DNA of 64,000 nucleotides, from NCBI RefSeq assembly GCF_019112545.1, contig NW_025064921.1, positions 186,001 to 250,000 of the forward strand, in the 5' to 3' direction. Shown here piece after piece: positions 1 through 10,612 of the stretch. A program made the position numbers and the translations under genes. The notes below the pieces were generated by a model. It ran no database searches. It had not been told where the DNA came from and was given only the letters and a program-made list of their open reading frames with translations. Source of the stretch: Guyanagaster necrorhizus (lineage: Eukaryota; Basidiomycota; Agaricomycetes; Agaricales; Physalacriaceae). Position 1 is the first letter of the stretch. Each line of letters begins with the position of its first letter.

Positions 1-650
1 ATTTGTTGCACCGTTGTTGATGATCGCAGATGGAACGTTGGAATCTGGATCGGCAAGCATGTTTTCAGGAAACCGAATAATGAAAATGCATTTGGCGCGA
101 TCTGGCAGTAAGGTGGTCGCGAGGACAACATTCTCTACGAAATTCTTTATGTTGCACGTGATCCTGTTGATTCCATTTGGATTTCGGACCGCCGCGGCGA
201 CAGTTTTTTTCCTCCACCATCATAGGACTAGCTTATTGTTATTTCTCGACGGCTTATTTTCTTCTTTAATGAGGTTCTAAAAGGATGATAACGCCAAGGT
301 AGAGAGATAGATATAACTTCTTGGGCAATCTAGCACGCTTATGTGTGCCATCCTCGCCTGCTCTCCACATTAGATGAAGAAGTTTCCGATAAATGGGAAA
401 CGTATTTCTGCCTTAGCTTTGAATGTATTTTCTCTCGGTGCTTTAAAGCATGGTTGGTGTACGCTTGCTCCGCGTTTCGTGTTGCTAATATGTTCGCAGT
501 AGAATAATAAGCTCTAGAGCTTTCGGTGCATCACTAGAGTTCGGGATCTTACACGTCGATAGTCGCCTCATACAGCTATGAAGTCCTCTACTCGATGGCT
601 AATGTCACAGTGTACATCGCAGATAGAATACGATTACCTGCTGCCTCGGA
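1..650. other. Left-edge intergenic stretch
   Basis: No coding region, RNA gene or clear repeat is seen here. The short open frames are not supported by splice sites or family motifs. The inverted repeat begins just to the right. Confidence 0.5.
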
Positions 651-651
651 A

Positions 652-2692
652 ATGATGCACCGCTTTCTCCCCTTCCTCTCCCGGATGACTTCTCCAGCGA
701 ATTTCTCATGCTTCTCCATCTCACATCTTCAACGGTGTGGCAAAATGCACACCGTAGCTGTACTAACCCTCATGTATCCTGACCCCAAAACACAATTTCT
801 ATGCCAATTTTTTTTTTGTTTGTGACGGATACCAAGTTGTCAGTGTACTGGATATTACCCAGGATTTACAGATCGATGATATAACTACTACCTCAGGGGA
901 GATGGGTGCCCACCCACTAGCTTACAACATGACCCCCATCTCCGTACCCAGCCTAGAGTACATGTTTTCACATACGATCTTTCCACAGACGTTGGATCAG
1001 ACTTCCAGGGATGGCTTACGGAGCCGAACTTAGACCTGTATGAAAAATCCTGTTTCAAATCGATTAAATGTTTCAGGGGTCAGCCAAAAAGGACCGTCGT
1101 CTCACGAGGGTTAGAAGGCCTCGCTGTTCCAAACCACCATCACTCGCCTCTCATCACCATCCTTATTGCGAATCCTTGAGTGCTTGTCCCCAAATCGTAT
1201 CTACTCAAATATTTCACATATCATGGTCGTTCAAACAAGGCAAATGGAGCAAGAGCTCCAGGTGGCGCCGACGTTGACTACACTCCCCAATGAACTCCTT
1301 TACATGATATTCGACCACATCAAGGAGACGGACTTGATAGCTCTCGCATGCCTTTCTCGTGGACTGAATCATGTAGCAACCCGTCACTTACTTGGTCCAT
1401 GGGATGAAATCCCAAACAAGTACAGCGAATTCGGGTCCTTTGCCACCGGTGCTTCTAGCACCTTCTCTGCCCTACGCTACCTTGCGCTTGCCCTACAAAA
1501 ACCATACATCCCATCAATGACCCTGATGTTCACCTTAGACTTCATGGGAGACCTTGACAATGTCCTACGATACCACAGGAGTATCCCCCAAAAACAGCAT
1601 CCTCGCCTGCACATTGTCTTCCCACCCTGTACTCAGCTAAATATTACATGGAGTATCATGCGTTCTGAGGATTGGGCAAGATGCTTTCACAGATTCTGTG
1701 AACAACTTGTCAGGTTACAATGTGTGTCTTTCGAGTACAGCACTGCCTGGCATGTTCCCACCTTATTCAACTTGCCACCGTTCACCACTCTCACTTCTAT
1801 GAACATCTCCCGTGGATCTGCATCCTTCATGGACTGGCTTGTCCGCTCAGCTTGTGCATCACCCCTTGAATCATTGACACTAAGACATAACTATGATTTC
1901 AATAAACGATGGGATGGTTTCATTGTGCTACGCTTCCCTCACCTTAAACGAGTAGCATTCATATCATGTTCGTTTACAGCAGAGCAGTTATCTTTATTTC
2001 TCTCCCGTCATACATTGATAACCGATTTGACATTCTTCTGTGGTGAAGTCAACCCGCCGCATTGGTATTTACGTGCTGTTCACGTACGACTTCCACATCT
2101 GCATACTATCACTATGGGCATCCATAATTTGGAGAATATGCTGTCCTCTCTGAGGCCAAAGTCCCTCCATGGCCTAAAATCAGTCATCATACATGGCCGC
2201 CATCCATGCATTAGCAAATCTTGCCGGAAGACCACACTTAAACAACTGGATATTGATCATGTTCTACATTGGATATCACAATTACCAAATGTGTCCTGTG
2301 TGCAGCTCCCATTCAAATACAAATGGGAAACCATTTCAGGACTCACTTTATCAGGTGTTACCAAAATGGTGGCAATGCGAGATTCAGTGGCTTTGAACTT
2401 GGAGAGGATCACATTGATTTCAGTGCTCTTTCCAAATGTGAGGGAGTTCAAGGTCGTGCAGTTGTGTGTGGAGGATAACAGAACATTGATGACAGAGATA
2501 AATGAGCACTGGCTGGGGCTACAATGTGTGATAATTACAACAGAGTGAACAGATACTTCAGGACAATTCTAGTTACCTATGTCACAATTTTTTCAGTTGC
2601 TTTTCCTAACCATGTTTCCCAAAGGCTTAATTTATGTTCTTCACTGGTCTTTTGTGAGCAGTGCACTCTATCATGTCTGCCCTCAATGCCTG
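652..2692 (+). repeat. Left arm of 2-kb inverted repeat
   Basis: About 2.0 kb that recurs in reverse complement at 6400-8433. It holds a whole F-box gene plus about 560 bases of 5' and 140 bases of 3' flank. By eye the arms are roughly 90% identical or better, including non-coding flank, so this is a DNA-level duplication rather than gene-family similarity. Identity fades near 652-660 and 2665-2692. Confidence 0.88.
1223..2548 (+). CDS. F-box protein, left copy (LRR-type)
   Basis: Intronless frame of 441 codons. Start at 1223 (MVVQTRQ) is preferred because the reading frame upstream lies in sequence with no coding look; an in-frame alternative is 1166. An F-box lies near residues 18-60, with the LPNELLYMIFDHI core followed by DLIALACLSRGLN, typical of basidiomycete F-box/LRR-like proteins. 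The rest is leucine-rich without a clean repeat consensus. F-box proteins of this kind usually recruit substrates to SCF ubiquitin ligases through Skp1; the substrate is unknown. It faces its twin at 6545-7870 across a transposon-bearing spacer. Its 3' end carries TG/CA where the twin has CG, suggesting mutation at methylated CpG sites. The frame is still open, so it may be active. Confidence 0.8.
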   Translation: MVVQTRQMEQELQVAPTLTTLPNELLYMIFDHIKETDLIALACLSRGLNHVATRHLLGPWDEIPNKYSEFGSFATGASSTFSALRYLALALQKPYIPSMTLMFTLDFMGDLDNVLRYHRSIPQKQHPRLHIVFPPCTQLNITWSIMRSEDWARCFHRFCEQLVRLQCVSFEYSTAWHVPTLFNLPPFTTLTSMNISRGSASFMDWLVRSACASPLESLTLRHNYDFNKRWDGFIVLRFPHLKRVAFISCSFTAEQLSLFLSRHTLITDLTFFCGEVNPPHWYLRAVHVRLPHLHTITMGIHNLENMLSSLRPKSLHGLKSVIIHGRHPCISKSCRKTTLKQLDIDHVLHWISQLPNVSCVQLPFKYKWETISGLTLSGVTKMVAMRDSVALNLERITLISVLFPNVREFKVVQLCVEDNRTLMTEINEHWLGLQCVIITTE

Positions 2693-3346
2693 CATCTAGT
2701 AGGGTGATCCTTGCTGCCAGACCCATGATGAATGGCTGACATTGTGTGATTGAGTTACAATCACTTAAAAATATTTCTCACTGGACATATGAAACATATT
2801 CTCAGAATTTCTAGCCTAGATTGCTCACCACAATAGCTTCACTGACTATTGTCATGGCAATGAAAACCGTGCTGCATCAGATCATAGATGGTTCCAATTT
2901 TGACAGTGATAGTGATTCCTAGATGGAGAGAAGGAAAGGTTAAGCCCCTATAAAGATGCTCTAATATGATAGTGTACCATACAGGCAGGCCTCTGTGACA
3001 ATACCAGCAAGTTCTGCCCCATCACTTTGTATGGATATGATCAAAGATTGAATAAAGAATGGACAGCAAGTATGAAGAGACCCCTCTCATCAATTGGCTC
3101 AAATTTGTTCTTGATATTCATTTAAAAAAAAGTAGTGACAGCATCAGATAGTCCTTTTGAGTGACTCATCACAATGTCAGAACCATGTTTGAGATGGACA
3201 TGAGGAATCTTGAACTCACTAATCCTGGTCTTGAGGTATCTGATGCTAGTGAGAACCTCTATGAGGTCAAGGATCTAAGGAGAAGCAAAGGGAGAATCCT
3301 ACAAAATGAGTTACAAAGCAAAAAAGATATGGGTTTATTTGATATA

Positions 3347-3369
3347 CAGTTGACTATCTCACAATGCAT
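3347..3369 (+). repeat. 5' terminal inverted repeat of pogo-type element
   Basis: 23 bases beginning CAGTTGACTATCTC and ending AATGCAT, preceded by TA. It matches 5721-5743 exactly in reverse complement. Confidence 0.92.
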
Positions 3370-3629
3370 GATATTGAAATGCATAATTCTGACTTTGCAT
3401 ATGGATTGGGCTGGAATGCAGTTGGGGAGCAGGGAAATGGGCTAGAAATGCATATCACATAATGCATACAGTTCTAGTTAGGAATATGCATTGTCAGATC
3501 GAAAATTATAGTAAGCTGATATGACATTATGCATATATTAAAACAATAAAGAACATAATTTGTTTGTATGGACTATGACAAACACAAAAAAAATTATTGT
3601 AAAGTGACACAGTCTATATCTCTATAAAC

Positions 3630-5597
3630 ATGCCTCCTGAACCAACACAAAAACCATGTGCTAAACCTGGAAATCCATATGAGTGTACAAAACAGAAGGA
3701 GAAAGTCCCAATGTACACATCATCAGCTCAGCCTCCAAAGCAGATCTCCCACCCACACCTCACAACAGAAGACTGGCTTGTAGTATTCAAACATGTTGAT
3801 AACCATCCTTCCTATTGACATGCTGACATTGTGGCACATTTTGCAAACCAAAAGGAAGGTGCACTGCTCTTTACCCAATCAACTCTTTCATGGAAACTGG
3901 CATCTCATACAAAAATCAAACAGCATGCAAATAAGAACCCTAATGCACTATCATCCAAAAAGTCTTATATTGTCACCTGACCTGATGTGGAGTGTGCTGT
4001 TGCATCCTGGTATCAGAACATGCAGCTCTGAGATGAGACTGTGACTGATGCAATGCTGATAGAGAAATGAAATTGGATTGAAAATCTGATGAATATTCTA
4101 GAGGCTCAGTGTTTGAAAGGAGAGGGATGGTTGAGGTCATTCTGCAAGACATGGAAGATTCAGGAGGTTTGGTGGCATGGAGAAGCAGGCTCAGTGGATA
4201 TAATGGCAGTGGAAAAAGAACATGTGTGTCTTTATAGTATTATGGTGAAATATATGATGTGGGACAGATGGAATATTGATGAATCTGGTCTTGTCATCTT
4301 TGCCATTCCAGATTGTACCTTGGCATCTGGTCCTATGAGTGGATGAAAACAGGATAAGTTCTGCATCACCATGTGTTTTGCTGTGAATGCAGATGGGAGT
4401 GAGTGGATGCCAGTTGTTTTCATTAGCAAGTCAAAGCAACCATGGTGTTTCAAGAAAAAGAGTCCAATAGCAATGGGATTCTATTATCAGAATAACAAGA
4501 AGGCCTGGATGATGAGTGAAATATTTACAGAGTGGGTGAAGATGTTTGATTTAAAGATGAAGAGGGAGATGTGGCAGGTTCTGCTGACCTTGGACAACTT
4601 TCAAGGGCATTCCATCACTTATACACCTCATAACACAAAGCTGGGGTTCTTTGAGCCCAATATGACTCTATATGTTCAGCCGCTAGATGCTGGTATTATC
4701 TGCTGCTTCAAGGCATATTATTGGAATGCCCTGTGTATCTGTGCACTTGATCTTGATGATCTTGGAGAGTCTGAGATCTTCAAGCTTGATCTCCTTGAAG
4801 CTATGACTATTGCTCATGATGCTTAGGCAAATGTCAGCAGTGAAATGATAGCAAACTGCTGGAAACACACTGGTATAATGCCTGACAATGCACCCAAGTC
4901 ACAGTCTACCACACCATCCAATGATTTCCAAGATGCCTCACTTCTCAAGTCTGCATAGAACCTTGTTCATGACTTTGCCTCAACAGACAAATACATGCTT
5001 TCAGGGATCGAACAGGCATTACAGGATCTGCTTGGAAACCAATATGCTGATGCTGACTGGTGTCCTGCTCTTATGGCTGTTATGAATGTAGAGAACAATG
5101 TTGGTAAAGCACTGGAGGCAGTCAATCAGTTGGCTTCTTTGTCACAGTCAAAAATAAACACACCTCTCACCCAAATTGCCCTCATTCAACAGCTTCAGAC
5201 AGCAGAGATAATGTTGAAGGACCATCTTGTTGAATTGAAACAATGAAATTGCATGTTTGGTCCCATTCCAACCATTGAAGAAATGGTTAACTCTATTGCA
5301 GAAAAGTATACTGAAGATCTTGAGGCAATGCCAAAAGATGAGGAGATTGTTGCTGCTGTCAAGCATGATATTGCAGTAGAAAATGAGGAAATAACTGTCA
5401 TTGACAATGATGAGGAGGAAGAAGAGGAAGAGGAGGGTGAGGAAGAACAGACCTTGATAACTACAAGGGAAGGATTTGAGCTTATTCAAAAGCTGGAGGC
5501 ATTTTGTGTTTCACAAGGTGACCAGGGTGGATTAGTACCACAGCTGAGAAAGTTGAGAGGAGCATTATTCAAGGAGATGCATAGAAAGCTGACCTAA
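3630..5597 (+). pseudogene. pogo-type transposase relic
   Basis: Broken by stops and frame shifts into several plus-strand pieces (3630-3818, 3793-4044, 4089-4346, 4371-4826, 4995-5246, 5253-5597). The N-terminal part has a helix-turn-helix look expected of the psq/CENP-B DNA-binding half. The catalytic half keeps the three acidic positions in recognisable settings: NIDESGL (near 4275), LTLDNFQGH (near 4590) and QPLDAGI (near 4680), the order and spacing of a DDE_1 (pogo) nuclease domain. The C-terminal piece has an acidic E-rich run at about 5410-5450. CpG loss accounts for many of the changes, for example stop codons that could come from CGA or TGG. It is not expected to make active enzyme. 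Confidence 0.82.
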
Positions 5598-5720
5598 AAG
5601 CCACTGACAGCATTTTGGGGCAATGATGATGTTGTCATATAATGTCACATGTCACATCACATGCTATTTTGGTTCTGCATAAATCTATAAATGCATACAG
5701 TTTTGGTGTCTCCCAACCAT

Positions 5721-5743
5721 ATGCATTGTGAGATAGTCAACTG
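5721..5743 (-). repeat. 3' terminal inverted repeat of pogo-type element
   Basis: Exact reverse complement of 3347-3369, followed by TA at 5744-5745. Confidence 0.92.
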
Positions 5744-5939
5744 TACATAGCATTCATTGGAGACATGAATATCAACCAATGCCCTGCAGAAGATCTCAGA
5801 TTAACACTCATCAATAGTACTCTCATTATAATGACAGTGACCTTGCAAGACAATGTATCTGCCAGAGCATCCCCATTGACACAAATGATTGTGCCCTTCT
5901 CTGTAACTGACAGAAAGGCCATTAAATATGTGCCCTAGC

Positions 5940-6275
5940 TCCATCTCAACAGCTCTGGCATGGTACCACTGTCCAATGCCAAAACAACAGCATGCAGATT
6001 TCTTATTTGGAAGTTCTCTTTTCATTCCAACTCCAAGTCTCATTGCTGCTTCTGAGTTACTTGGGATCTTGACATGAATGAGATCTTTATCTGAGCTTAC
6101 AATAAAATATGGTTATTCATTCTATATACACTGTCTTAAGTGTCACTGGGTGACCTAAGTGTCCACTAAGAATTCTGGGTTTGAGCCCTGGTGGTAGCCT
6201 TGTTTGAGGAAGTCAGTTGTTTTCCTCAGACAATGCAGTCTAAGGAGTGCATTTTTGCAGCATTCAATCACTTTC
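5940..6275 (+). repeat. tRNA-like direct repeat, copy 1 (CpG-decayed)
   Basis: About 330 bases matching 8662-9020 in the same orientation. Near 6176-6195 it holds a TpsiC-arm-like motif (GGGTTTGAGCCC), the degraded form of the GGGTTCGAGTCC present in copy 2. A conserved 3' part ends around GTGCATTTTTGCAGC. It could be an old tRNA-derived SINE, or the end of a larger duplicated block; homology extends about 200 bases upstream of the tRNA-like part, so the SINE reading is uncertain. Confidence 0.6.
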
Positions 6276-6399
6276 TAAAGTTTGATCTTTTTGGATGCAA
6301 AATGTGTTGAGGGATCTCATCATGATGGAATATCCATTTATTCATTGAATATGTATAAAGCCTTTGCACTCAGCTGAAGCTTAAGTCCTGTTGTATGGG

Positions 6400-8433
6400 A
6401 CAGGTATTGAGGACAGACAAGATAAAGTGCACTGTTTGCAAAAGACCAGTGAAGAACATAAATTAAGCCTTTGGGAAACATGGTTAGGAAAGGTAACTGA
6501 AAAAATTGTGACATAGGTAACTAGAATTGTCCTGAAGTATCTGTTCACTCTGTAGTAATTGTCACGCATCGTAGCCCCGGCCAGTGCTCATTTATCTCTG
6601 TCATCAATGTTCTGTTATCCTCCACACATAACTGCACGACCTCAAACTCCCTCACATTTGGAAAGAGCACTGAAATCGGTGTGATCCTCTCCAAGTTCAA
6701 ACCCACTGAATCTCGCATTGCCACCATTTTGGTAACACCTGGTAAAATCAGTCCTGAAATGGTTTCCCATTCATATTCGAATGGGAGCTGCACACAGGAC
6801 ACATTCAGTAATCGTGATATCCAATATAGAACACGATGAGTATCCGGTTGTTTAAGTGTGGTGTTCCAGCAAGATTTGCTAATGCATGGATGACAGCCAT
6901 GTATGATGACTGATTTTAGGCCGCGGAGGGACTTTGGCCTCAGAGAGGACAGCATATTCTCCAAAGTATGGATGCCCATAGTGATAGTATGCAGATGTGG
7001 AAGTCGTACGTGAACAGCACGTAAATACGAACGGGGTGGGTTGACTTCACCACAGAGGAATGTCAAATCGGTTATCAATGTATGACGGGAGAGAAATAAA
7101 GATAACTGCTCTGCTGTAAACGAACATGATCTGAATGCTACTCGCTTAAGGCGAGGGAAGCGTAGCACAATGAAATCATCCCATCGTTTCTTGAAATCAT
7201 AGTTATGTTTTAGTGTCAATGATTCAAGGGGTGATGCACAAGCTGAGCGGACAAGCCAGTCCATGAAGGATGCAGATCCATGGGAGATGTTCATAGAAGT
7301 GAGAGTGGTGAATGGTGGCGGATTGAATGAGGTGGGACATTTCCAGCTGGTGCTGTGCTTGAAGGACACACATCGTAACCTGACAAGCTGTTCACAGAAT
7401 CTGTGAAAGCTTCTTGCCCAATCCTCGGAACGCATGATACTCCATGTAATATTTAGCTGAGTACAGGATGGGAAGACAATGTGCAGGCGAGGATGCTGTG
7501 TTCGGGGAATACTCCTGTGGTATCGTAGGACATTGTCAAGGTCTTCCATGAAGTCTATGGTGAACATCAGGGTCATTGATGGGATGTATGGCTTTTGTAG
7601 GGCAAGCGCAAGGTATCGTAGGCCGGAGAAGGTGCTAGAAGCATCTGTGGCAAAGGACCCGAATTCGCTGTACTTGTTTGGGATTTCATCCCATGGACCA
7701 AGTAAGTGATGGGTTGCTACATGATTCAGTCCACGAGAAAGGCATGCGAGAGCTACCAAGTCCGTCTTCTCGACGTGGTCGAATATCATGTAAAGGAGTT
7801 CATTGGGGAGTGTTGTCAACGTCGACGCTGCCTCAAGCTCTTGCTTCATTCGCCTTGTTTGAACGACCATGATATGTGAAATATTTGAGTAGATACGATT
7901 TGGGGACAAGCACTCAAGGATTCGCAATAAGGATGGTGATGAGAGGCGAGTGATGGTGGTTTGGAACAGCGAGGCCTCCTAACCCTCGTGAGACGACGGT
8001 CCTTTTTGACTGACCCCTGAAACATTTAATCTATTTGAAACAGGTTTTTTCATACAGGTCTAAGTTCGGCCCGGTAAGCCATCCCTGGAAGTCTGATCCA
8101 AGGTGTGTCGAAAGATCGTATGTGAAAACATGTACTCTAGGCTGGGTACGGAGATGGGGATCATGTTGTAGGCTAGTGGGTGGGCACCCATTTCCTCTGA
8201 GGCAGTAGTTATATCATCGATCTGTAAATCCTGGGTAATATCCAGTACACTGACAACTTGGTATCTGTCACAAAAGAAAAAAAAATTGGCATAGAAATTG
8301 TGTTTTGGGGTCAGGATACATGAGGGTTAGTACAGCTACGGTGTGCCTTTTCCCACACCGTTGAAGATACGAGATGAAGAAGCGTGAGAAATTCGCTGGG
8401 AAAGTCATCCGGGAGAGGAAGGGGAGAAAGCGG
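6400..8433 (-). repeat. Right arm of 2-kb inverted repeat
   Basis: Reverse complement of 652-2692, carrying the second F-box gene with its flanks. The homology ends at about 8433; beyond it there is unrelated sequence and then the tRNA-like direct repeat. Confidence 0.88.
6545..7870 (-). CDS. F-box protein, right copy (LRR-type)
   Basis: Intronless 441-codon minus-strand frame, the same length as the left copy and mostly identical to it. F-box near residues 18-60 (LPNELLYMIFDHV, DLVALACLSRGLN). Start chosen at 7870 to match its twin; an in-frame extension to 7927 exists. Differences are scattered substitutions without indels, which suggests both frames have been kept open or that the duplication is young. 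A role as an SCF substrate receptor is the family expectation; no partner can be named. It runs toward the CpG-poor spacer, and its 3' end keeps CG at sites where the left copy has TG or CA. Confidence 0.8.
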   Translation of the reverse strand: MVVQTRRMKQELEAASTLTTLPNELLYMIFDHVEKTDLVALACLSRGLNHVATHHLLGPWDEIPNKYSEFGSFATDASSTFSGLRYLALALQKPYIPSMTLMFTIDFMEDLDNVLRYHRSIPRTQHPRLHIVFPSCTQLNITWSIMRSEDWARSFHRFCEQLVRLRCVSFKHSTSWKCPTSFNPPPFTTLTSMNISHGSASFMDWLVRSACASPLESLTLKHNYDFKKRWDDFIVLRFPRLKRVAFRSCSFTAEQLSLFLSRHTLITDLTFLCGEVNPPRSYLRAVHVRLPHLHTITMGIHTLENMLSSLRPKSLRGLKSVIIHGCHPCISKSCWNTTLKQPDTHRVLYWISRLLNVSCVQLPFEYEWETISGLILPGVTKMVAMRDSVGLNLERITPISVLFPNVREFEVVQLCVEDNRTLMTEINEHWPGLRCVTITTE

Positions 8434-8661
8434 TCATCTCTCCTGCGCCTGGCGAGCGATGAAGTAAGTCGCGTCATTAGGTACGGGTTACGGTCCTGGA
8501 GCTGTATGAATAGGAAGATGATACATTTCAGTGGCGTAAGCTGCTGAAGACATTTCCATATGAATGGCTTCTGCTTTGACAACGGTGTCAGAATCAGCTC
8601 GTACATGGAGCGATGGCTGACATCCTACGTGTCCGAGCCGAGTTCGTCTAGTCACAGAGCC

Positions 8662-9020
8662 GACTCCCTCTCAACTGGTCAGGCCTGGTACCGCTGTCGA
8701 ATGCCAGAATGACAGCACGCAGAATCCTCGTTTAGAGGTACTCCTTTCGTTACAACTCCAAGTCTCGTTATTGCCTCCGAGTTACTTGTTATGTGGAATC
8801 GATCTTGGACACGAATGAAATTTTTACCCGAGTTTACAATGCAATAAAATAGGGTTGTTAGGTTCATATACTGTGTCTTATATGTGTCGTTTGCATGGTT
8901 TAGGTGTCTACTATGTATTCCGGGTTCGAGTCCTGGTGGCAGGCTTAAACAGGTGTTTGGGTTTCTTTTCCCTCACATAATGCAGTCTAGCGGGTGCATT
9001 TTTGCAGCGTTGGATCGCAG
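8662..9020 (+). repeat. tRNA-like direct repeat, copy 2
   Basis: Counterpart of 5940-6275. It contains an intact B-box-like core GGTTCGAGTCC at about 8922-8935 inside a 5-bp stem (CCGGG/CCTGG). No matching acceptor stem or clear A box is found, so this is not a working tRNA gene. CG dinucleotides are retained here but lost in copy 1. Confidence 0.6.
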
Positions 9021-9269
9021 TCGTGTACTCGAGGTAATTCAACTTTGGAAAATTGGATTTCAAATTTAGACGTGAAACACGTTGATTCATAACGTTAGCC
9101 ACACTGCGCAGAAACGGGGATATGTTTGGTCGATCGAGGCTAGTTGAATGGACGGATGATAAAATAAATCTAATGTTATACCCTAAATCTTGGTGTCGAG
9201 AAACAGGCCTCCAAAGCTTTGAGGAACGAATCGAGCGCGTACGGGAAAAGTGGTTAGCTCGTTCAAAAC

Positions 9270-9690
9270 CTACGCACGAGAGGTATGTGAGACGAAGACA
9301 ATGATAGGGAACGGCTTGAACTCGGAGGTCTTGAATTCCGAGCTCCGAGTTCCAGGAGGAACCCTGCAGAGCAAGTTAGAAAGTGAAAGAGAAGAGTGTG
9401 CACGCAAGGGCCTACCTCGCATTCGTTGAGGATATTTGTTGGACGGCACCACAGAGTACAACTTGTCGATGGCCCCTCTTGGAATCGCCAACGGAACGTA
9501 CTTGATAACGACGGCACGGTCAGGGTGCTCGCCCTTGTCGGCATCAGGAACCGCCAGTTCGCGTTGAGCGTATCTTCCACTTGTTGATCTCCTGGGTCCT
9601 CTACAGCAAAGTAGTTGCTAAGAGCGGTGGAGACAACGGCAGGACACCAGCGTAGACGGCCAAGACAGATTTGAGTTCGACTTTTCTTCA
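9270..9690 (-). pseudogene. Unrecognised gene remnant, minus strand
   Basis: Two minus-strand stretches read like protein but lie in different frames. One (about 9430-9560) contains DKGEHPDRAVVIKYVPLAIP and SVVPSNKYPQRM, ending at a good donor (GTAGGC) near 9416. The next (about 9285-9365) contains PGTRSSEFKTSEFKPFPI after an acceptor CTCTGCAG and ends at another donor (GTGCGT). Further upstream the frame changes without a credible splice pair. Either a small spliced gene that I cannot resolve or a decayed one; no family recognised. Confidence 0.3.
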
Positions 9691-9739
9691 TTGTGTCATG
9701 GGTGGGTGGTACTGCAGTCGTAGCATACACTGCATGGTA

Positions 9740-10612
9740 ACCATATGGTATTCAGTAAAAGAATCCAGAGAACGTGCTCCATCCTGGCTTGATATTTTTT
9801 TTTTGAACGTTTGCTTGAATGTATCATCAGCTCGGAGTCGACAGGTGAAACCAACTGCATCGTGGTGCAAGTGGCTGGAACACTGGGCCCGCTGAACCTG
9901 GTTCGATTCCTTGATGCTGTTCTGCTCTCCTTCAATTGCTACTTTTTAAATGTGAGATTGCCTGGAGCGTGTAGAGGCTGAAGTGCTCGAGAAACACATG
10001 GGAAGAGAATGACGTCAAAACCCCGGACCGGCGTCACTGGATGCGAAGAGAGGGTGCGTAGATTCTGATGTCAGTATGCGTCGATGCGTGGTACATCTGG
10101 TGTCGAAGCCTCGTTGGCTAACAGGATGCATTGCGTAGTGCTCTCTAAGGTCAGACGGTTATCGCGCTCTGCGAATGCGACGCGACCCACACGTGATCTC
10201 GGCATTTCCCTGAGTCTTCGATTCCAAAGCGGTGCCTGGCATATGGGCGGTTCTTTTTTGTGCTTGGACGGTGACCCTTCCTCCTCCCTCCTCCAGAACG
10301 ACTGGCTCCTCTCCCTTTCTCTCCCTCCTCATCTCCGTGCCATCTCCAGTTGTTCCTGCCGCTTGACTGATCCCATCTCGTATCAGGTACGCTCTATATG
10401 CCTTGATCTGACCAATGGCCTCATGTTGTTCCAAGGACCATCTTTTCACAGGCCACTTTCTTTCTTCTGGGCTCCCGGAGTCGTTCTCGTAGTTGTTGTT
10501 GGAGGAAGTATTGACCTTTCTGTGCTTTGTGGGGCTGGAAATACGTGCGTCGTTGTCTTTCTGTTCCTATATTGCGTCCCCGAATACTGACTGACCGGAC
10601 ACAGCCCCCGTC
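9740..10612. other. Intergenic stretch
   Basis: No convincing coding exon. A lone B-box-like GGTTCGATTCC at about 9898 lacks the spacing to an A box needed for a tRNA. A pyrimidine-rich tract at 10270-10330 and scattered C/T-rich DNA before 10613 may be the promoter and 5' untranslated region of the next gene. Confidence 0.4.

Larger units (their letters stand above)
3347..5743 (+). mobile_element. pogo/Tigger-type DNA transposon (Tc1/mariner superfamily), decayed
   Basis: A 2,397-bp element bounded by perfect 23-bp terminal inverted repeats starting CAGTTGAC and flanked on both sides by TA (3345-3346 and 5744-5745), the target duplication of this superfamily. Inside is a broken transposase frame on the plus strand. 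CAGT-starting ends plus a DDD-type catalytic domain point to the pogo/Tigger/Fot1 group. Short copies of AATGCATACAG lie near both ends (3461 and 5690) and may be subterminal binding sites; that role is inference. Confidence 0.88.
2549..6544. other. CpG-depleted spacer between F-box genes
   Basis: A 4-kb stretch that reads as AT-leaning, TG/CA-rich DNA with only about four or five CG dinucleotides visible (for example near 2866, 3499, 4680 and 5006). CG is common just outside, in both F-box frames. It contains the pogo-type element at 3347-5743 and broken open frames on both sides (3161-3445 plus strand, 5737-6043 minus strand) that look like decayed coding sequence. The pattern fits cytosine-methylation-driven C-to-T decay of repeat DNA. 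Confidence 0.75.

Noticed and set aside
9860..9915. tRNA-like segment with B box GGTTCGATTCC
   Set aside because: A-box to B-box spacing is too short and no acceptor or anticodon stem forms.
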